Shown here: in pieces, positions 1-7,787 of the stretch
Numbering within the stretch: position 1 is the first letter of the stretch
Layout of the letters: the number at the start of each line of letters is the position of its first letter
Source: an uncultured Campylobacter sp.
GTDB lineage: Bacteria; Campylobacterota; Campylobacteria; Campylobacterales; Campylobacteraceae
Reading direction: 5' to 3'
DNA length: 18,234 nt
Assembly (NCBI RefSeq): GCF_937980635.1
Contig: NZ_CALJPG010000004.1
Location: 1-18,234 of the forward strand
Translations under genes and position numbers: made by a program
The notes under the pieces: generated by a model
What the model was told of the DNA's origin: nothing
What the model saw: only the letters and a program-made list of their open reading frames with translations
Database searches by the model: none

Positions 1-291
1 TTTGTAAAGAACGTAAAGGAAAATGAAGGAGTAGCTGTTGTTGACTTTTTTGCAACTTGGTGTGGTCCATGTAACATGTTAGGACCAGTTTTTGCTCAAG
101 TAGCTGAAGAACAGAAGGACGTAGCTTATTTCGCAAAGGTTGATGTTGATGAAAGTATGGAGTTGGCTCAGGAATTTGGTGTAAGTACTGTACCAACAGT
201 AATTTTCTTCAAGGGTGGTAAGGAAGTTAGCAGAGAAATAGGTTTTATGCCTAAGGAAAAGATTGAATCAATATTAGCTGGACTTAAGTAG
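1..291 (+). CDS. trxA: Thioredoxin, 5'-truncated by window edge
   Basis: A cytoplasmic disulfide reductase of the thioredoxin fold. The frame is open from base 1, so the start codon lies outside the window and about 96 residues are seen. The redox motif WCGPC is encoded at 58-72, and the VSTVPT segment with the cis-proline lies at about 178-198. The residue after the motif is Asn instead of the usual Lys/Arg. The end (…SILAGLK) fits a full C-terminus. Composition is unlike the rest of the window: all nine lysines are AAG, and glycine is mostly GGT/GGA. The protein resembles clostridial thioredoxins more than the Campylobacter type, judged by eye. It converges on the polysaccharide operon and has its own terminator. 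It is probably foreign to the remaining sequence (transfer or assembly chimera). Confidence 0.93.
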   Translation, partial: FVKNVKENEGVAVVDFFATWCGPCNMLGPVFAQVAEEQKDVAYFAKVDVDESMELAQEFGVSTVPTVIFFKGGKEVSREIGFMPKEKIESILAGLK

Positions 292-363
292 TTTGTTCAG
301 TTTATCTGATGATTTGTAAATTTAATATAGGTGAGATTACACATTCGTAGATCTCAAATTAAT

Positions 364-416
364 GGAGGTTATGCATTCAAGAAATAAGTAAATGAAAGCA
401 TAACCTCTCTTTATTA
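364..416 (+). terminator. Probable rho-independent terminator of the thioredoxin gene
   Basis: A perfect 10-bp inverted repeat, GAGGTTATGC at 365-374 and GCATAACCTC at 398-407, encloses a 23-nt loop and is followed by a T-rich stretch (TCTTTATT). It lies 73 nt after the thioredoxin stop. The T-tract is interrupted, so strength is uncertain. On the minus strand the stem is not followed by a T-run, so it should not end the polysaccharide operon efficiently. A weaker 6-bp inverted repeat (332-337 with 351-356) lies just before it. Nothing else is recognisable between 417 and 466. Confidence 0.6.
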
Positions 417-466
417 GCATAATTTTTTATCTAGTCTAAAATAAGATGATTTGTATTACTATATTT

Positions 467-1249
467 TTAATAAAATGAAAATATAAAATAATTTACTAAT
501 ATATCTAAAAAAATACTATTAAAATAATGGCAACAAATTCTACCGATAACGTAAGCAAAAAAATATATAAAAAATTTATCCTTCAAATACTTATGAAAGA
601 AGTCAAAATAGATATAAAAATAAAAGCCAATTAAAAATACAAATAGGTATGGCGCCAGAGATACATTAATAAGTTTATTAATAAACAAATTTCTATCGCT
701 ACTAGAATTATATATAAAAAATATTATTGAGATCAGAAAAATGCAAGGTAGTATTTTCTTGGTCTTTTTATTTATAAGAAAAATGATGGGCAAGACGGCA
801 TAAAATATTAGCTCAATCGAGATTGTCCAAAGCGGCGCATTTATCTCGCCCGTACCAAAAGCCCTGCTGGCTTCAAGATTGTAAAATTGCAAAAAACTAA
901 TTTGAGTAAGAAGCCATTTAAAAAAATCAAAGTCAAAATTTAAATCTATAAAAATATATAAAATTACTATACTGATAAAAATATTAACATAAAGCCCCGG
1001 GTAAATTCTTAAAATTCTATTTTTAATATAAGTTTTTAAATCTTGATTTTTTGCATAAGACATACTTATTAAAAAACCACTAATCAGAAAAAATACAGTT
1101 ACACCGCTAAAATTTAATATTTTAGTTACATACCAGGATAAATCGCTTTTATTTACCAAATAATCATTTGCATGAACAAACATAACCTGAAATGCAGCTA
1201 TCAACCTTAATAAATTAAAATTATTATTCACTATAATATTATTATTCAT
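467..1249 (-). CDS. Acyltransferase-3 (OafA/YrhL-like), C-terminally truncated
   Basis: An integral membrane O-acyltransferase (acyltransferase-3 family) that would acetylate a sugar of the surface polysaccharide. I use the ATG at 1249: it overlaps the heparinase stop by 8 nt (ATGAATAA) and gives the family start, with R15 and H26 in the FNLLRLIAAF…FVHA segment; the His is the expected catalytic residue. SGFLIS (about 57-62) and RILRIYPG (about 78-85) are further family motifs, followed by several membrane helices. A longer frame to 1366 only adds residues read out of frame inside the heparinase gene. From 1249 the product has 260 residues, whereas family members usually have 340-370; the last helices and the usual SYGIYLYH-type motif are missing. 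The break lies next to the foreign thioredoxin segment. The gene is very AT-rich. It is probably non-functional as seen, or cut by a contig joint. Confidence 0.8.
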   Translation of the reverse strand: MNNNIIVNNNFNLLRLIAAFQVMFVHANDYLVNKSDLSWYVTKILNFSGVTVFFLISGFLISMSYAKNQDLKTYIKNRILRIYPGLYVNIFISIVILYIFIDLNFDFDFFKWLLTQISFLQFYNLEASRAFGTGEINAPLWTISIELIFYAVLPIIFLINKKTKKILPCIFLISIIFFIYNSSSDRNLFINKLINVSLAPYLFVFLIGFYFYIYFDFFHKYLKDKFFIYFFAYVIGRICCHYFNSIFLDILVNYFIFSFY

Positions 1250-3344
1250 TGAATGCACCAATTCTCGATAACTTTCCATATCCATTTGAATATAACTCAA
1301 ATTTACTATAATAAAATTCCCTATTTGCCATATCGATAATCTCCAGGCTGTCCTCTTTTGTTTCAAATTTTCTAATAATTTTTACGCCTTTGTATTCTGC
1401 GGCTAGGCTTATAAAATTTTCTCCAAAATCCACCACTTCGCATCTGCACTCCGCAAACATTCCAAATAGTCCTATCGCTCCCTCGCCCCAACTATTTTGT
1501 TCCAAATCGTCCACGATCGGCACGTTGTGAGCCTTGACGCTTCGAAATTCATTTCTTCTGCCGAGGAGCGGCGTATAAAGATAGGTGCCGGGATCTCTCG
1601 CTATATCCAGCCCGTCTATCCACAACTCGTAGCCCAGCTTGTCGTTGTGCGTATGTCCGCCGTGACCCCTTTGCCCAAGCGGCGTAGCGCAGATGGAAAG
1701 ATAAAATTTATCGGATTTAAAGATAAAAATTCCACTGTCTGGATAAAATAGATTTTTGATCTCTTGCGAATTTGGAATTTTAAATTCTATGCTTTTTCGG
1801 TGTGGCAGTTCGCCAAATTTCACGCCCGAAGCGATCTGGCTTTTGTATGTTTTATCGCTTGCTTGCAGCGTGCGCCCTGCGAGCGAGCGAACAAAACTCC
1901 TCTCAAAGCGCATATCATTTTTAAATATCTCATCATCAAAAATTCCGCCCATGCAGCTAATTAGCGTGGAGTGGTTTAAGATATTTTCGTCCCAAAACGG
2001 CTCGTTGCCGCCCTCAAAGCCGCTTAAATTTAGATATTTTCGCGCAGCTTGTTCGTTGCTCAAAAACTCGCCGTTTGGGCTAAATTTAAAAAACCTGCCG
2101 CTATCGTTATCGCCAAATTGCGGCACTTCGCCGTTTGGCTTTGTGATGTCTGCGGTAAACCTGCCGATTTTATATAGCCTGACTGCGAACCACTGCGGCA
2201 GCGCTATTTGTCCGTTTAAAATTTTAAATTCCTGCTCGTTTGGCGACAGGAGTTTTGGCTTTTTGCGCCAAAGCTTTGCGTCGTAATTTTTTAGCGACGA
2301 AATTTTTTCGCTTTTTAGACCCAGTATCAAAGCCGCGGCATACGCCATCAGCTCGCCGCTTAGGCGGTGATAGCTCGTAGAACTCTCGAAATTTCCGCCA
2401 TCTTCGTAAAATTCCTTTTTCATTTCGCGGATGATCTCTTGCACGGCAAACGCCAGCCATGCGTCCGTCTCGCCGCCGCCGTTCAAATACGCGCACGCAA
2501 ACAGCAGCCCCACGATGTCGCTTAGATAGTGATTTGACGTTAGATGCGGTGAATATTCCAGATTATTTACGATATGAAGCGCATGCTCGTAGACGCTATT
2601 TGAAAAGGTCTGCTTGAAATTTTGATCTAAAATTCCGCCCACGTCCATCTGGCAAAACATATCGTAAGCCGCCAGCATATTGGCGACCCTGATGCCCACG
2701 TCCATCGTGCAGGTCCAATTTACGCCCATTCTAGGCGGATTGTTGCGGATAAAATCTAAAATTTGGTTTTTAAATTCTTTTAAATTTTGCTCTTTCAGAC
2801 TCGGATCCACCATAGCAAAAATAGCAAGCTGCGGCAAGTGCTGAAACCTCGCAAGCTCCCACGGCACCTTTATGTCGCTGCCGGGCTTATGAGCTATGCG
2901 CTGATCTTTGTACCATTTTTTTTCGCTCCATCGAAAGCCGCTTTTAAAATCCTTTTGCCAATCAATCGGCTCGTAGCCTTCGGGCGCATTCGCAGGCGTC
3001 GCGACGTTCATATTATACTTGTAGCCTTCAAGCCCTAGCGCCACGCTATCATAGCTATTTTTTACCCAGCCGCTACCGAGCAGATCAAATTTATGCTCGA
3101 TGTACATGTTGGATAGATATCTTGCGACATCCGGATCGATATTTGACAGATCGAGCTCTTTTATATTTATGCAGCTAGTTTTTATGATCGGAACGTTACA
3201 ATTTATGTGAGTATTGCCTAGCACATCGCACATTTTTTGAAATTTATTCTTTGCGATATTTAAAATTTTATCAGCTATTTTTATGGCCAACTCATCAAAC
3301 GGCATTGATCTAGCTTTTTTAAGATAATAAGAAATTCTACTCAT
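1242..3344 (-). CDS. Heparinase II/III family protein (alginate-lyase-like)
   Basis: This 700-residue protein has the two-part architecture of heparinase II/III and related polysaccharide lyases. An alpha/alpha-toroid occupies roughly residues 60-420 and a beta-sandwich roughly 450-690. Catalytic-type residues look intact: N271-H272 in TSNHYLSD, Y325-H326 in SSTSYHR, H561/H564/H566 in the GHGGHTHND segment, D584 in RDPGTYLY and H606 in KAHN. Such lyases cleave uronic-acid polysaccharides by beta-elimination. No signal peptide is visible: the N-terminus MSRISYYLKKARSMP is basic and not hydrophobic, so cytoplasmic action is implied. The gene overlaps the upstream glycosyltransferase gene and the downstream acyltransferase gene by 8 nt each. 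Family members occur in O-antigen and exopolysaccharide loci, often with a bi-domain oxidoreductase, as here. The exact substrate is unknown. Confidence 0.88.
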   Translation of the reverse strand: MSRISYYLKKARSMPFDELAIKIADKILNIAKNKFQKMCDVLGNTHINCNVPIIKTSCINIKELDLSNIDPDVARYLSNMYIEHKFDLLGSGWVKNSYDSVALGLEGYKYNMNVATPANAPEGYEPIDWQKDFKSGFRWSEKKWYKDQRIAHKPGSDIKVPWELARFQHLPQLAIFAMVDPSLKEQNLKEFKNQILDFIRNNPPRMGVNWTCTMDVGIRVANMLAAYDMFCQMDVGGILDQNFKQTFSNSVYEHALHIVNNLEYSPHLTSNHYLSDIVGLLFACAYLNGGGETDAWLAFAVQEIIREMKKEFYEDGGNFESSTSYHRLSGELMAYAAALILGLKSEKISSLKNYDAKLWRKKPKLLSPNEQEFKILNGQIALPQWFAVRLYKIGRFTADITKPNGEVPQFGDNDSGRFFKFSPNGEFLSNEQAARKYLNLSGFEGGNEPFWDENILNHSTLISCMGGIFDDEIFKNDMRFERSFVRSLAGRTLQASDKTYKSQIASGVKFGELPHRKSIEFKIPNSQEIKNLFYPDSGIFIFKSDKFYLSICATPLGQRGHGGHTHNDKLGYELWIDGLDIARDPGTYLYTPLLGRRNEFRSVKAHNVPIVDDLEQNSWGEGAIGLFGMFAECRCEVVDFGENFISLAAEYKGVKIIRKFETKEDSLEIIDMANREFYYSKFELYSNGYGKLSRIGAFNE

Positions 3345-4542
3345 TACCTACGGCCTTTAAAATTTTATCCACATGTTTATCCCACGTGTATTTTTGGATC
3401 ACTTCATCTCTGGCGCTATCGCCCAGGCGCTGTCTTAGCTCGCCATCATCCACAAGCTCCTTCATGGCAGTCGCTAGCTCGTCTATGTTGCCCGGCTCTA
3501 CCATATAGGCGGTTTTGCCGTGTTCTAAGATTTTAGACATCTGAGCCATGTCGCTGCATATTATGGCTTTACCTGTAGCCATGTACTCAAATAGTTTAGT
3601 GGGGCTTCCGAAAAACTCGCTTCCGTCCGGATTTGGTACGGTGGCATTGATCAGGATATCGCAAGCGCTTAGAAATTTTGCTCCTTGCTCTTGTGGAATC
3701 AGGCCCGTTAATACGACGTTTTCTTGCAAATTGAATTCCAAAATATGTTTTTTTACGATTGGCATCCTAACGCCATCGCCTATCATAAAGAGCTTTGCTT
3801 TATTTTTATACTCAGGATATTTTTTTAGCAACTTACCAAAAGCCAGAGCTATGTTTTCAGCCCCGTGCCACTGCCCAAACGTCCCTATAAAGCCGATTAC
3901 GATTTTATTTTCAAGATTATATTTTTGCTTCACATCATCGCATTTTATCTGCGGATTATATTTGCTTGCATCAATACCATTTGGATTGACGATTATTTTG
4001 TTTTCATCCACTCCAAATTTTAAAAGAATATTTTTTAGTGCCTCGGACACTACGACTATATGAGCCGCGCTATTTAAATTATATTTTTCTATAGCGGAAA
4101 CGATAGGAAGTTTGAAAATTTTATAGTAAATGGTTTTAAAAATCCGCTTTAAAAACGTATCGTTATTTTTCCAATTTTTAATTTTCCATACATCAGATGA
4201 ATTAAATTCCAAAACAAATGGTATATTTTTCTTTTTTGCTATATATGCCCCGCAAAAGCTAAACCCGTTATATCTTTGATATATCGCGTCGGCCTTTAAA
4301 TTTTTACAATATTTAATTATCTTAAGATTATAAAAAAGCTCAAGCATATCTTTCGGTAAAAGCGGTATTTTTATAGGCTTAACGATTGTGATATATTTGT
4401 CTACATCGGGCAAAAAATCGTTTGAAACAACAGATAGCTCGACTTTTTTATCCATAGCATTTATGACACCCGCAGTGTGCCCTACCGAACCGCCCGCCTT
4501 TAAGCCAAACCAATAAAGCGTTCTAAGATAGAGGATTTTCAT
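3337..4542 (-). CDS. Glycosyltransferase family 4
   Basis: A GT-B fold, retaining glycosyltransferase of 401 residues that would transfer a sugar from a nucleotide donor to a lipid-linked acceptor at the inner membrane. The N-terminal domain carries the usual glycine-rich loop (KAGGSVGHT, 15-23). The C-terminal Rossmann domain starts around residue 212 (VIGFIGTFGQWHG). The nucleotide-sugar site is the segment 309-325, SEFFGSPTKLFEYMATG, with E309 and E319 in the place of the GT4 glutamate pair and K316 between them. Its ATG shares one base with the stop of the deacetylase gene (TAATG), and its stop overlaps the heparinase start by 8 nt. It is the only glycosyltransferase recognised in the operon. 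Donor and linkage cannot be read from the sequence. Confidence 0.93.
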   Translation of the reverse strand: MKILYLRTLYWFGLKAGGSVGHTAGVINAMDKKVELSVVSNDFLPDVDKYITIVKPIKIPLLPKDMLELFYNLKIIKYCKNLKADAIYQRYNGFSFCGAYIAKKKNIPFVLEFNSSDVWKIKNWKNNDTFLKRIFKTIYYKIFKLPIVSAIEKYNLNSAAHIVVVSEALKNILLKFGVDENKIIVNPNGIDASKYNPQIKCDDVKQKYNLENKIVIGFIGTFGQWHGAENIALAFGKLLKKYPEYKNKAKLFMIGDGVRMPIVKKHILEFNLQENVVLTGLIPQEQGAKFLSACDILINATVPNPDGSEFFGSPTKLFEYMATGKAIICSDMAQMSKILEHGKTAYMVEPGNIDELATAMKELVDDGELRQRLGDSARDEVIQKYTWDKHVDKILKAVGNE

Positions 4543-5585
4543 TATATATCGCCCACATGCATAAATTTTAGCCTAAATTTATCTTTTGCATATTTTATCA
4601 TATCGGCATCGGTGTGTATCGTAGGGGCAAAATCCTCATCGCTCAAGCTCCCCATATCCAAATCCTTTATAGAGGTAAATTTGCACTCCATTTTATCAGC
4701 AATACTTGCAAGAAGCCTTTTATATTCATTTATTAATTTATCATTTATACTTATTGTCACGTATTTTTTATCTTTAAAACTATACTTCAAATTTAAAAAA
4801 TTAAAACTATGTAAAAAAAGCATTATTATGCAATTTTCGGGCATTAGATCTATCGCTTTTAAAATTTCATCCGCACTAGAGCCATATCTAAAATCAAATT
4901 TTTGAAAGCTGCTTTTTGTTTTTAAAAAGCCGTAGCGTTTTTGTTTTTCATAAACGCTCACGGGCAGCTGCAATACGCCGTTTTTTTCGGACGCCTTATT
5001 TATATAGTCATAATTTATCTTACAATTTCCGTTTTTATAGAAAAACGAGCTATCTATAAAAATACCATTAAATTTTAAAGCCTGTATCGTATCGTCGTTC
5101 GCTCCGTACCCGCCGGCCCTATGAACCGAGGCATCTATACCTATCCACTCTTTTATTTTTTGCTTACCAAATTTTATAATTTCTATCTGTTCATCTAAGC
5201 TATACTGCCACATAAATTTTCTATTTTTATCGCATCTGCCGGACGGATGAGTATGTAAATTTACGCCGTGTCCACCATGGATGATATCGCCGCATAACCG
5301 CTCAAATTTATGCTCGCCATACCTTTCATAAGGATACACATCAATAAAATGTTCCACCGTCGCACCGTATTCGCTTGCCAGATCATTTATAAGCTTTACG
5401 CCTACTTCCCTACCCAGGATCTCGCCTTTTATAAAAATCTCAAACGCATCGGACCTATCCGCATGCAATTCGCCAACTTCGGTATCGCAGGTTATTAAAA
5501 TTTGTTTCATGTACGCTTTTGCCCCAAACGTATATATAGGCTGCTTATTTATTAATATTTCATCAATGATATTCACTGTTTCCAT
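4542..5585 (-). CDS. Polysaccharide deacetylase (NodB-like) family protein
   Basis: A NodB-homology, carbohydrate-esterase-4-like protein of 347 residues that would remove an N-acetyl group from a sugar. Motif 1 is degenerate (TCDTE, D34 and E36, instead of TFDDG). Motif 2 is HTH with H111 and H113 as metal ligands. Motif 3 is RAGGYG at 156-161, and a late LHS with H259 can serve as motif 5. There is no signal peptide, so it would act in the cytoplasm on a precursor. The ATG at 5585 overlaps the methyltransferase gene by 13 nt and has AAGG about 11 nt upstream. The ATG at 5510 (residue 26, MKQILITCDTE) puts motif 1 at the usual distance from the N-terminus and is a serious alternative. The family includes non-deacetylase relatives, so activity is less certain than fold. 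Confidence 0.82.
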   Translation of the reverse strand: METVNIIDEILINKQPIYTFGAKAYMKQILITCDTEVGELHADRSDAFEIFIKGEILGREVGVKLINDLASEYGATVEHFIDVYPYERYGEHKFERLCGDIIHGGHGVNLHTHPSGRCDKNRKFMWQYSLDEQIEIIKFGKQKIKEWIGIDASVHRAGGYGANDDTIQALKFNGIFIDSSFFYKNGNCKINYDYINKASEKNGVLQLPVSVYEKQKRYGFLKTKSSFQKFDFRYGSSADEILKAIDLMPENCIIMLFLHSFNFLNLKYSFKDKKYVTISINDKLINEYKRLLASIADKMECKFTSIKDLDMGSLSDEDFAPTIHTDADMIKYAKDKFRLKFMHVGDI

Positions 5586-6571
5586 TTTAAAAGTCGCCTT
5601 AAAAAATTTTTTAATCTAATTTTTAAACAATATATTTTATATCGATCGGGCTCGTTATCTTCTATGTACCTCATTATATTTACATAATCATTTGTGATAG
5701 AATTTATATTACTTGGGGCATCTGCTATTCTGTATAATGCTTGTATATCTTGGTCTGCAAAATACGGATTAAATCCCAAAGTAATCATTATATTATTTAA
5801 AGTTGTAGCAGTAAAATAATAATTATGATCTAATGATACTGACTCTAAAAAATAATTATAATACTTATACGTGCTTAACACACCAGGAACGCCTATAAAT
5901 AAAATAGTATCTTTAGACATAATGCTCTTGATTTTTAATAATTCATTTTCTAAATCAACAAAATGCTCTACTACATGATTTGCAATTATTAAATCAAAGT
6001 TATATTTTTTAAGGTTGGCATATATTGAATCTGTATATTTAAAAATACTTATTTTATTACCTTTCGAAAATTCTATATCTTCATCTCTATAATCAAGACC
6101 ATAAAAATCACAATTTTTATACTGCTCTTTTAACGCAAATGATATACCTGCTGTTCCACAACCTATTTCAAGCACTTTTTTAGGATTATTAATATTGTGT
6201 TCTAGTAAAAAATTTAATATATTTTTACCGCGTTGATATTGATAAGAAAAAATTTCTTTCATATCTATATTTCCAACGCATAAATTTAGATAATAGTCGC
6301 GATAGAAATTATTAGTCGCATCTTGATCTATTCCATTCGCCCAATAAATTAATCCGCAATTTTTACAAATCACTATTCTTTGTATTATTCCATATTTATT
6401 TTTTTCAGATAATATTTTTACATTCTCTTTTTTACATAAGCAACATATTCTACTTAATGATCCCCATTTTGATGTTTTAATCTTATCTTTAATACTATTG
6501 GCAGCTATTTGGGCCACATAACTCATATGCCAAAATGCTATATCATCATTACGATATAAATTACTTATCAT
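5573..6571 (-). CDS. Class I SAM-dependent methyltransferase with N-terminal zinc ribbon
   Basis: A 332-residue protein with two parts. Residues 43-72 hold a C-x2-C (C43, C46) and a C-x2-C (C69, C72) pair, as in the putative zinc-binding domain that precedes some sugar methyltransferases. The SAM-binding Rossmann domain begins with motif I LEIGCGTAG at 134-142 and carries IANHVVEHF, typical of Methyltransf_11/23-like proteins, about 70 residues later. It probably methylates a sugar or nucleotide-sugar of the polysaccharide. The ATG at 6571 has a strong SD (TAGGAGAAG, 5-6 nt away) and overlaps the Wzx gene by 11 nt. Codon use is very AT-rich, like Wzx and unlike heparinase. The acceptor is unknown. 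Confidence 0.87.
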   Translation of the reverse strand: MISNLYRNDDIAFWHMSYVAQIAANSIKDKIKTSKWGSLSRICCLCKKENVKILSEKNKYGIIQRIVICKNCGLIYWANGIDQDATNNFYRDYYLNLCVGNIDMKEIFSYQYQRGKNILNFLLEHNINNPKKVLEIGCGTAGISFALKEQYKNCDFYGLDYRDEDIEFSKGNKISIFKYTDSIYANLKKYNFDLIIANHVVEHFVDLENELLKIKSIMSKDTILFIGVPGVLSTYKYYNYFLESVSLDHNYYFTATTLNNIMITLGFNPYFADQDIQALYRIADAPSNINSITNDYVNIMRYIEDNEPDRYKIYCLKIRLKNFLRRLLKWKQ

Positions 6572-7787
6572 ATACTCTTCTCCTATAAAATAAAATACAA
6601 CATACTAAAAAACAGAAATTAGATAATATTCTTGATAACATTGCTCCAACGGCATTTAAGTTATAAATCAAGATAAGGTTAAAAATCATATTAGATACGG
6701 TAAATCCAATAGATATATGTAGCATATCTCTTCCAAAACCATTAGTCATTAACCAAGAATTATAAGGTTGAACTATCGCTTGTAATATAGTCGCCAAAGA
6801 AGCCAATATAAACAATATCAACATACCATGATATGTTGTACCCAAAAAATATATAACACATAACCCAAAAACAAAGACGAGAAAAGCGATAGCCAAAATA
6901 AGCAATAAATGGATTGATAACATTTTACCATCTATCCTTTGTCTAAAGAATTTCTTTAAAATTGAACTCGCAAATGAAGAAGCAAGTAAATTTATTGGAC
7001 TACTTAATGCTAAAGACAACGAATATAACCCTACATCTTTTGCACTAACCCATAGCGCAATTAGAATTTTATCCATTTCAGCACTACCCGTTCCTATTAC
7101 CCTAGATAAATAGTTATAAAAACCAAAAAATTTATTTTCTCTTTGCAGTAAGATAAAATTTGATTTTAAATTTGTAAAAACTGGCTTTATATTCAAAATA
7201 CAACAAAAAAAGGAAATTATAGAAATCAATGAAAACGAAATTATATTATTTATAATAGTAATGTTATCTAAAAAAAATAATACTACCAACAAAAGCATAA
7301 ACGAACTCTTTTGAAATACATAAAAAAAGCTTAAAATTTCTATTTTATTTGCACCTTTTAAAATAAGATCCAAATAAAATGAAACAAAAAAACCAAAGCT
7401 ACAAAAAGACGATATTCTAAGGATTTTTCCTATTTTATCGTCAAAAAAATTATCTATAAAAAAAGATATAATTAATATTGTTAGTGAAAAAAATAAAAAA
7501 CAAATTATACAAACTATGAGAGCCAAGCCGAACAACTCTTTTTCTTTTAATGGATCATCATTCTTGATTAATAATCTTGATATACTAACTATGTATCCGA
7601 ATTCAAAAAATATAGATAGAGACATAATCACAGCTACAGCAAAAGAATAGATCCCGAAATTTGTAACACCCATCGTTTTGGCCATTAAAATATTAGATAT
7701 AAAAGCACCAGCCATACCAAATATCTGTGCCGTAAATAGAAATAGCGTTTGATGAGCGACTTTTGAGCCAAGTATCTTTTTAAGCAT
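6561..7787 (-). CDS. wzx: Oligosaccharide flippase (Wzx/MOP family)
   Basis: A polytopic inner-membrane protein of 408 residues with about twelve hydrophobic segments and few charges between them, as in the polysaccharide transporter (MOP/MATE-like) family. The N-terminus fits well: TLFLFTAQIFG, then a LMAKTMGVTNFGIYSFA loop, the classic Wzx opening in which a glycine-rich loop precedes helix 2. It would move the undecaprenyl-linked oligosaccharide made by the neighbouring enzymes to the periplasmic face. Its ATG overlaps the HAD gene stop by 8 nt (ATGCTTAA), with only a weak SD, so translational coupling is likely. The DNA is extremely AT-rich and includes an A8/T8 run near 7270. Length is normal; the substrate cannot be predicted. 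Confidence 0.92.
   Translation of the reverse strand: MLKKILGSKVAHQTLFLFTAQIFGMAGAFISNILMAKTMGVTNFGIYSFAVAVIMSLSIFFEFGYIVSISRLLIKNDDPLKEKELFGLALIVCIICFLFFSLTILIISFFIDNFFDDKIGKILRISSFCSFGFFVSFYLDLILKGANKIEILSFFYVFQKSSFMLLLVVLFFLDNITIINNIISFSLISIISFFCCILNIKPVFTNLKSNFILLQRENKFFGFYNYLSRVIGTGSAEMDKILIALWVSAKDVGLYSLSLALSSPINLLASSFASSILKKFFRQRIDGKMLSIHLLLILAIAFLVFVFGLCVIYFLGTTYHGMLILFILASLATILQAIVQPYNSWLMTNGFGRDMLHISIGFTVSNMIFNLILIYNLNAVGAMLSRILSNFCFLVCCILFYRRRVYDK

Noticed and set aside
332..356. TGAGAT/ATCTCA hairpin after the thioredoxin gene
   Set aside because: Six base pairs with a 13-nt loop and no T-tract; too weak to call a terminator, and the 10-bp stem downstream is the better one.
1250..1366. 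N-terminal extension of the acyltransferase frame up to ATG 1366
   Set aside because: These 39 residues are read out of frame within the heparinase gene and do not look like acyltransferase sequence; the 8-nt-overlapping ATG at 1249 gives the normal family start.
1756..2286. 176-codon plus-strand open frame opposite the heparinase gene
   Set aside because: It is antisense to a gene with clear family motifs, has no SD evidence considered convincing and resembles no family; it reflects the codon bias of the real strand.
2224..2496. 90-codon minus-strand frame inside heparinase
   Set aside because: Alternative frame of the same strand, Arg-rich, typical of shadow translation of a coding region.
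2910..2920. T8 run inside heparinase, possible phase-variation tract
   Set aside because: Eight A/T bases are common in AT-rich genes; Campylobacter contingency loci usually use G/C tracts of eight or more, none of which is present. The frame is intact.
3548..4063. 171-codon plus-strand open frame opposite the GT4 gene
   Set aside because: Shadow frame of a well-supported glycosyltransferase; no motifs.
7269..7278. A8 run inside wzx, possible slippage site
   Set aside because: Same reasoning; the frame is intact and the surrounding DNA is full of A/T runs.
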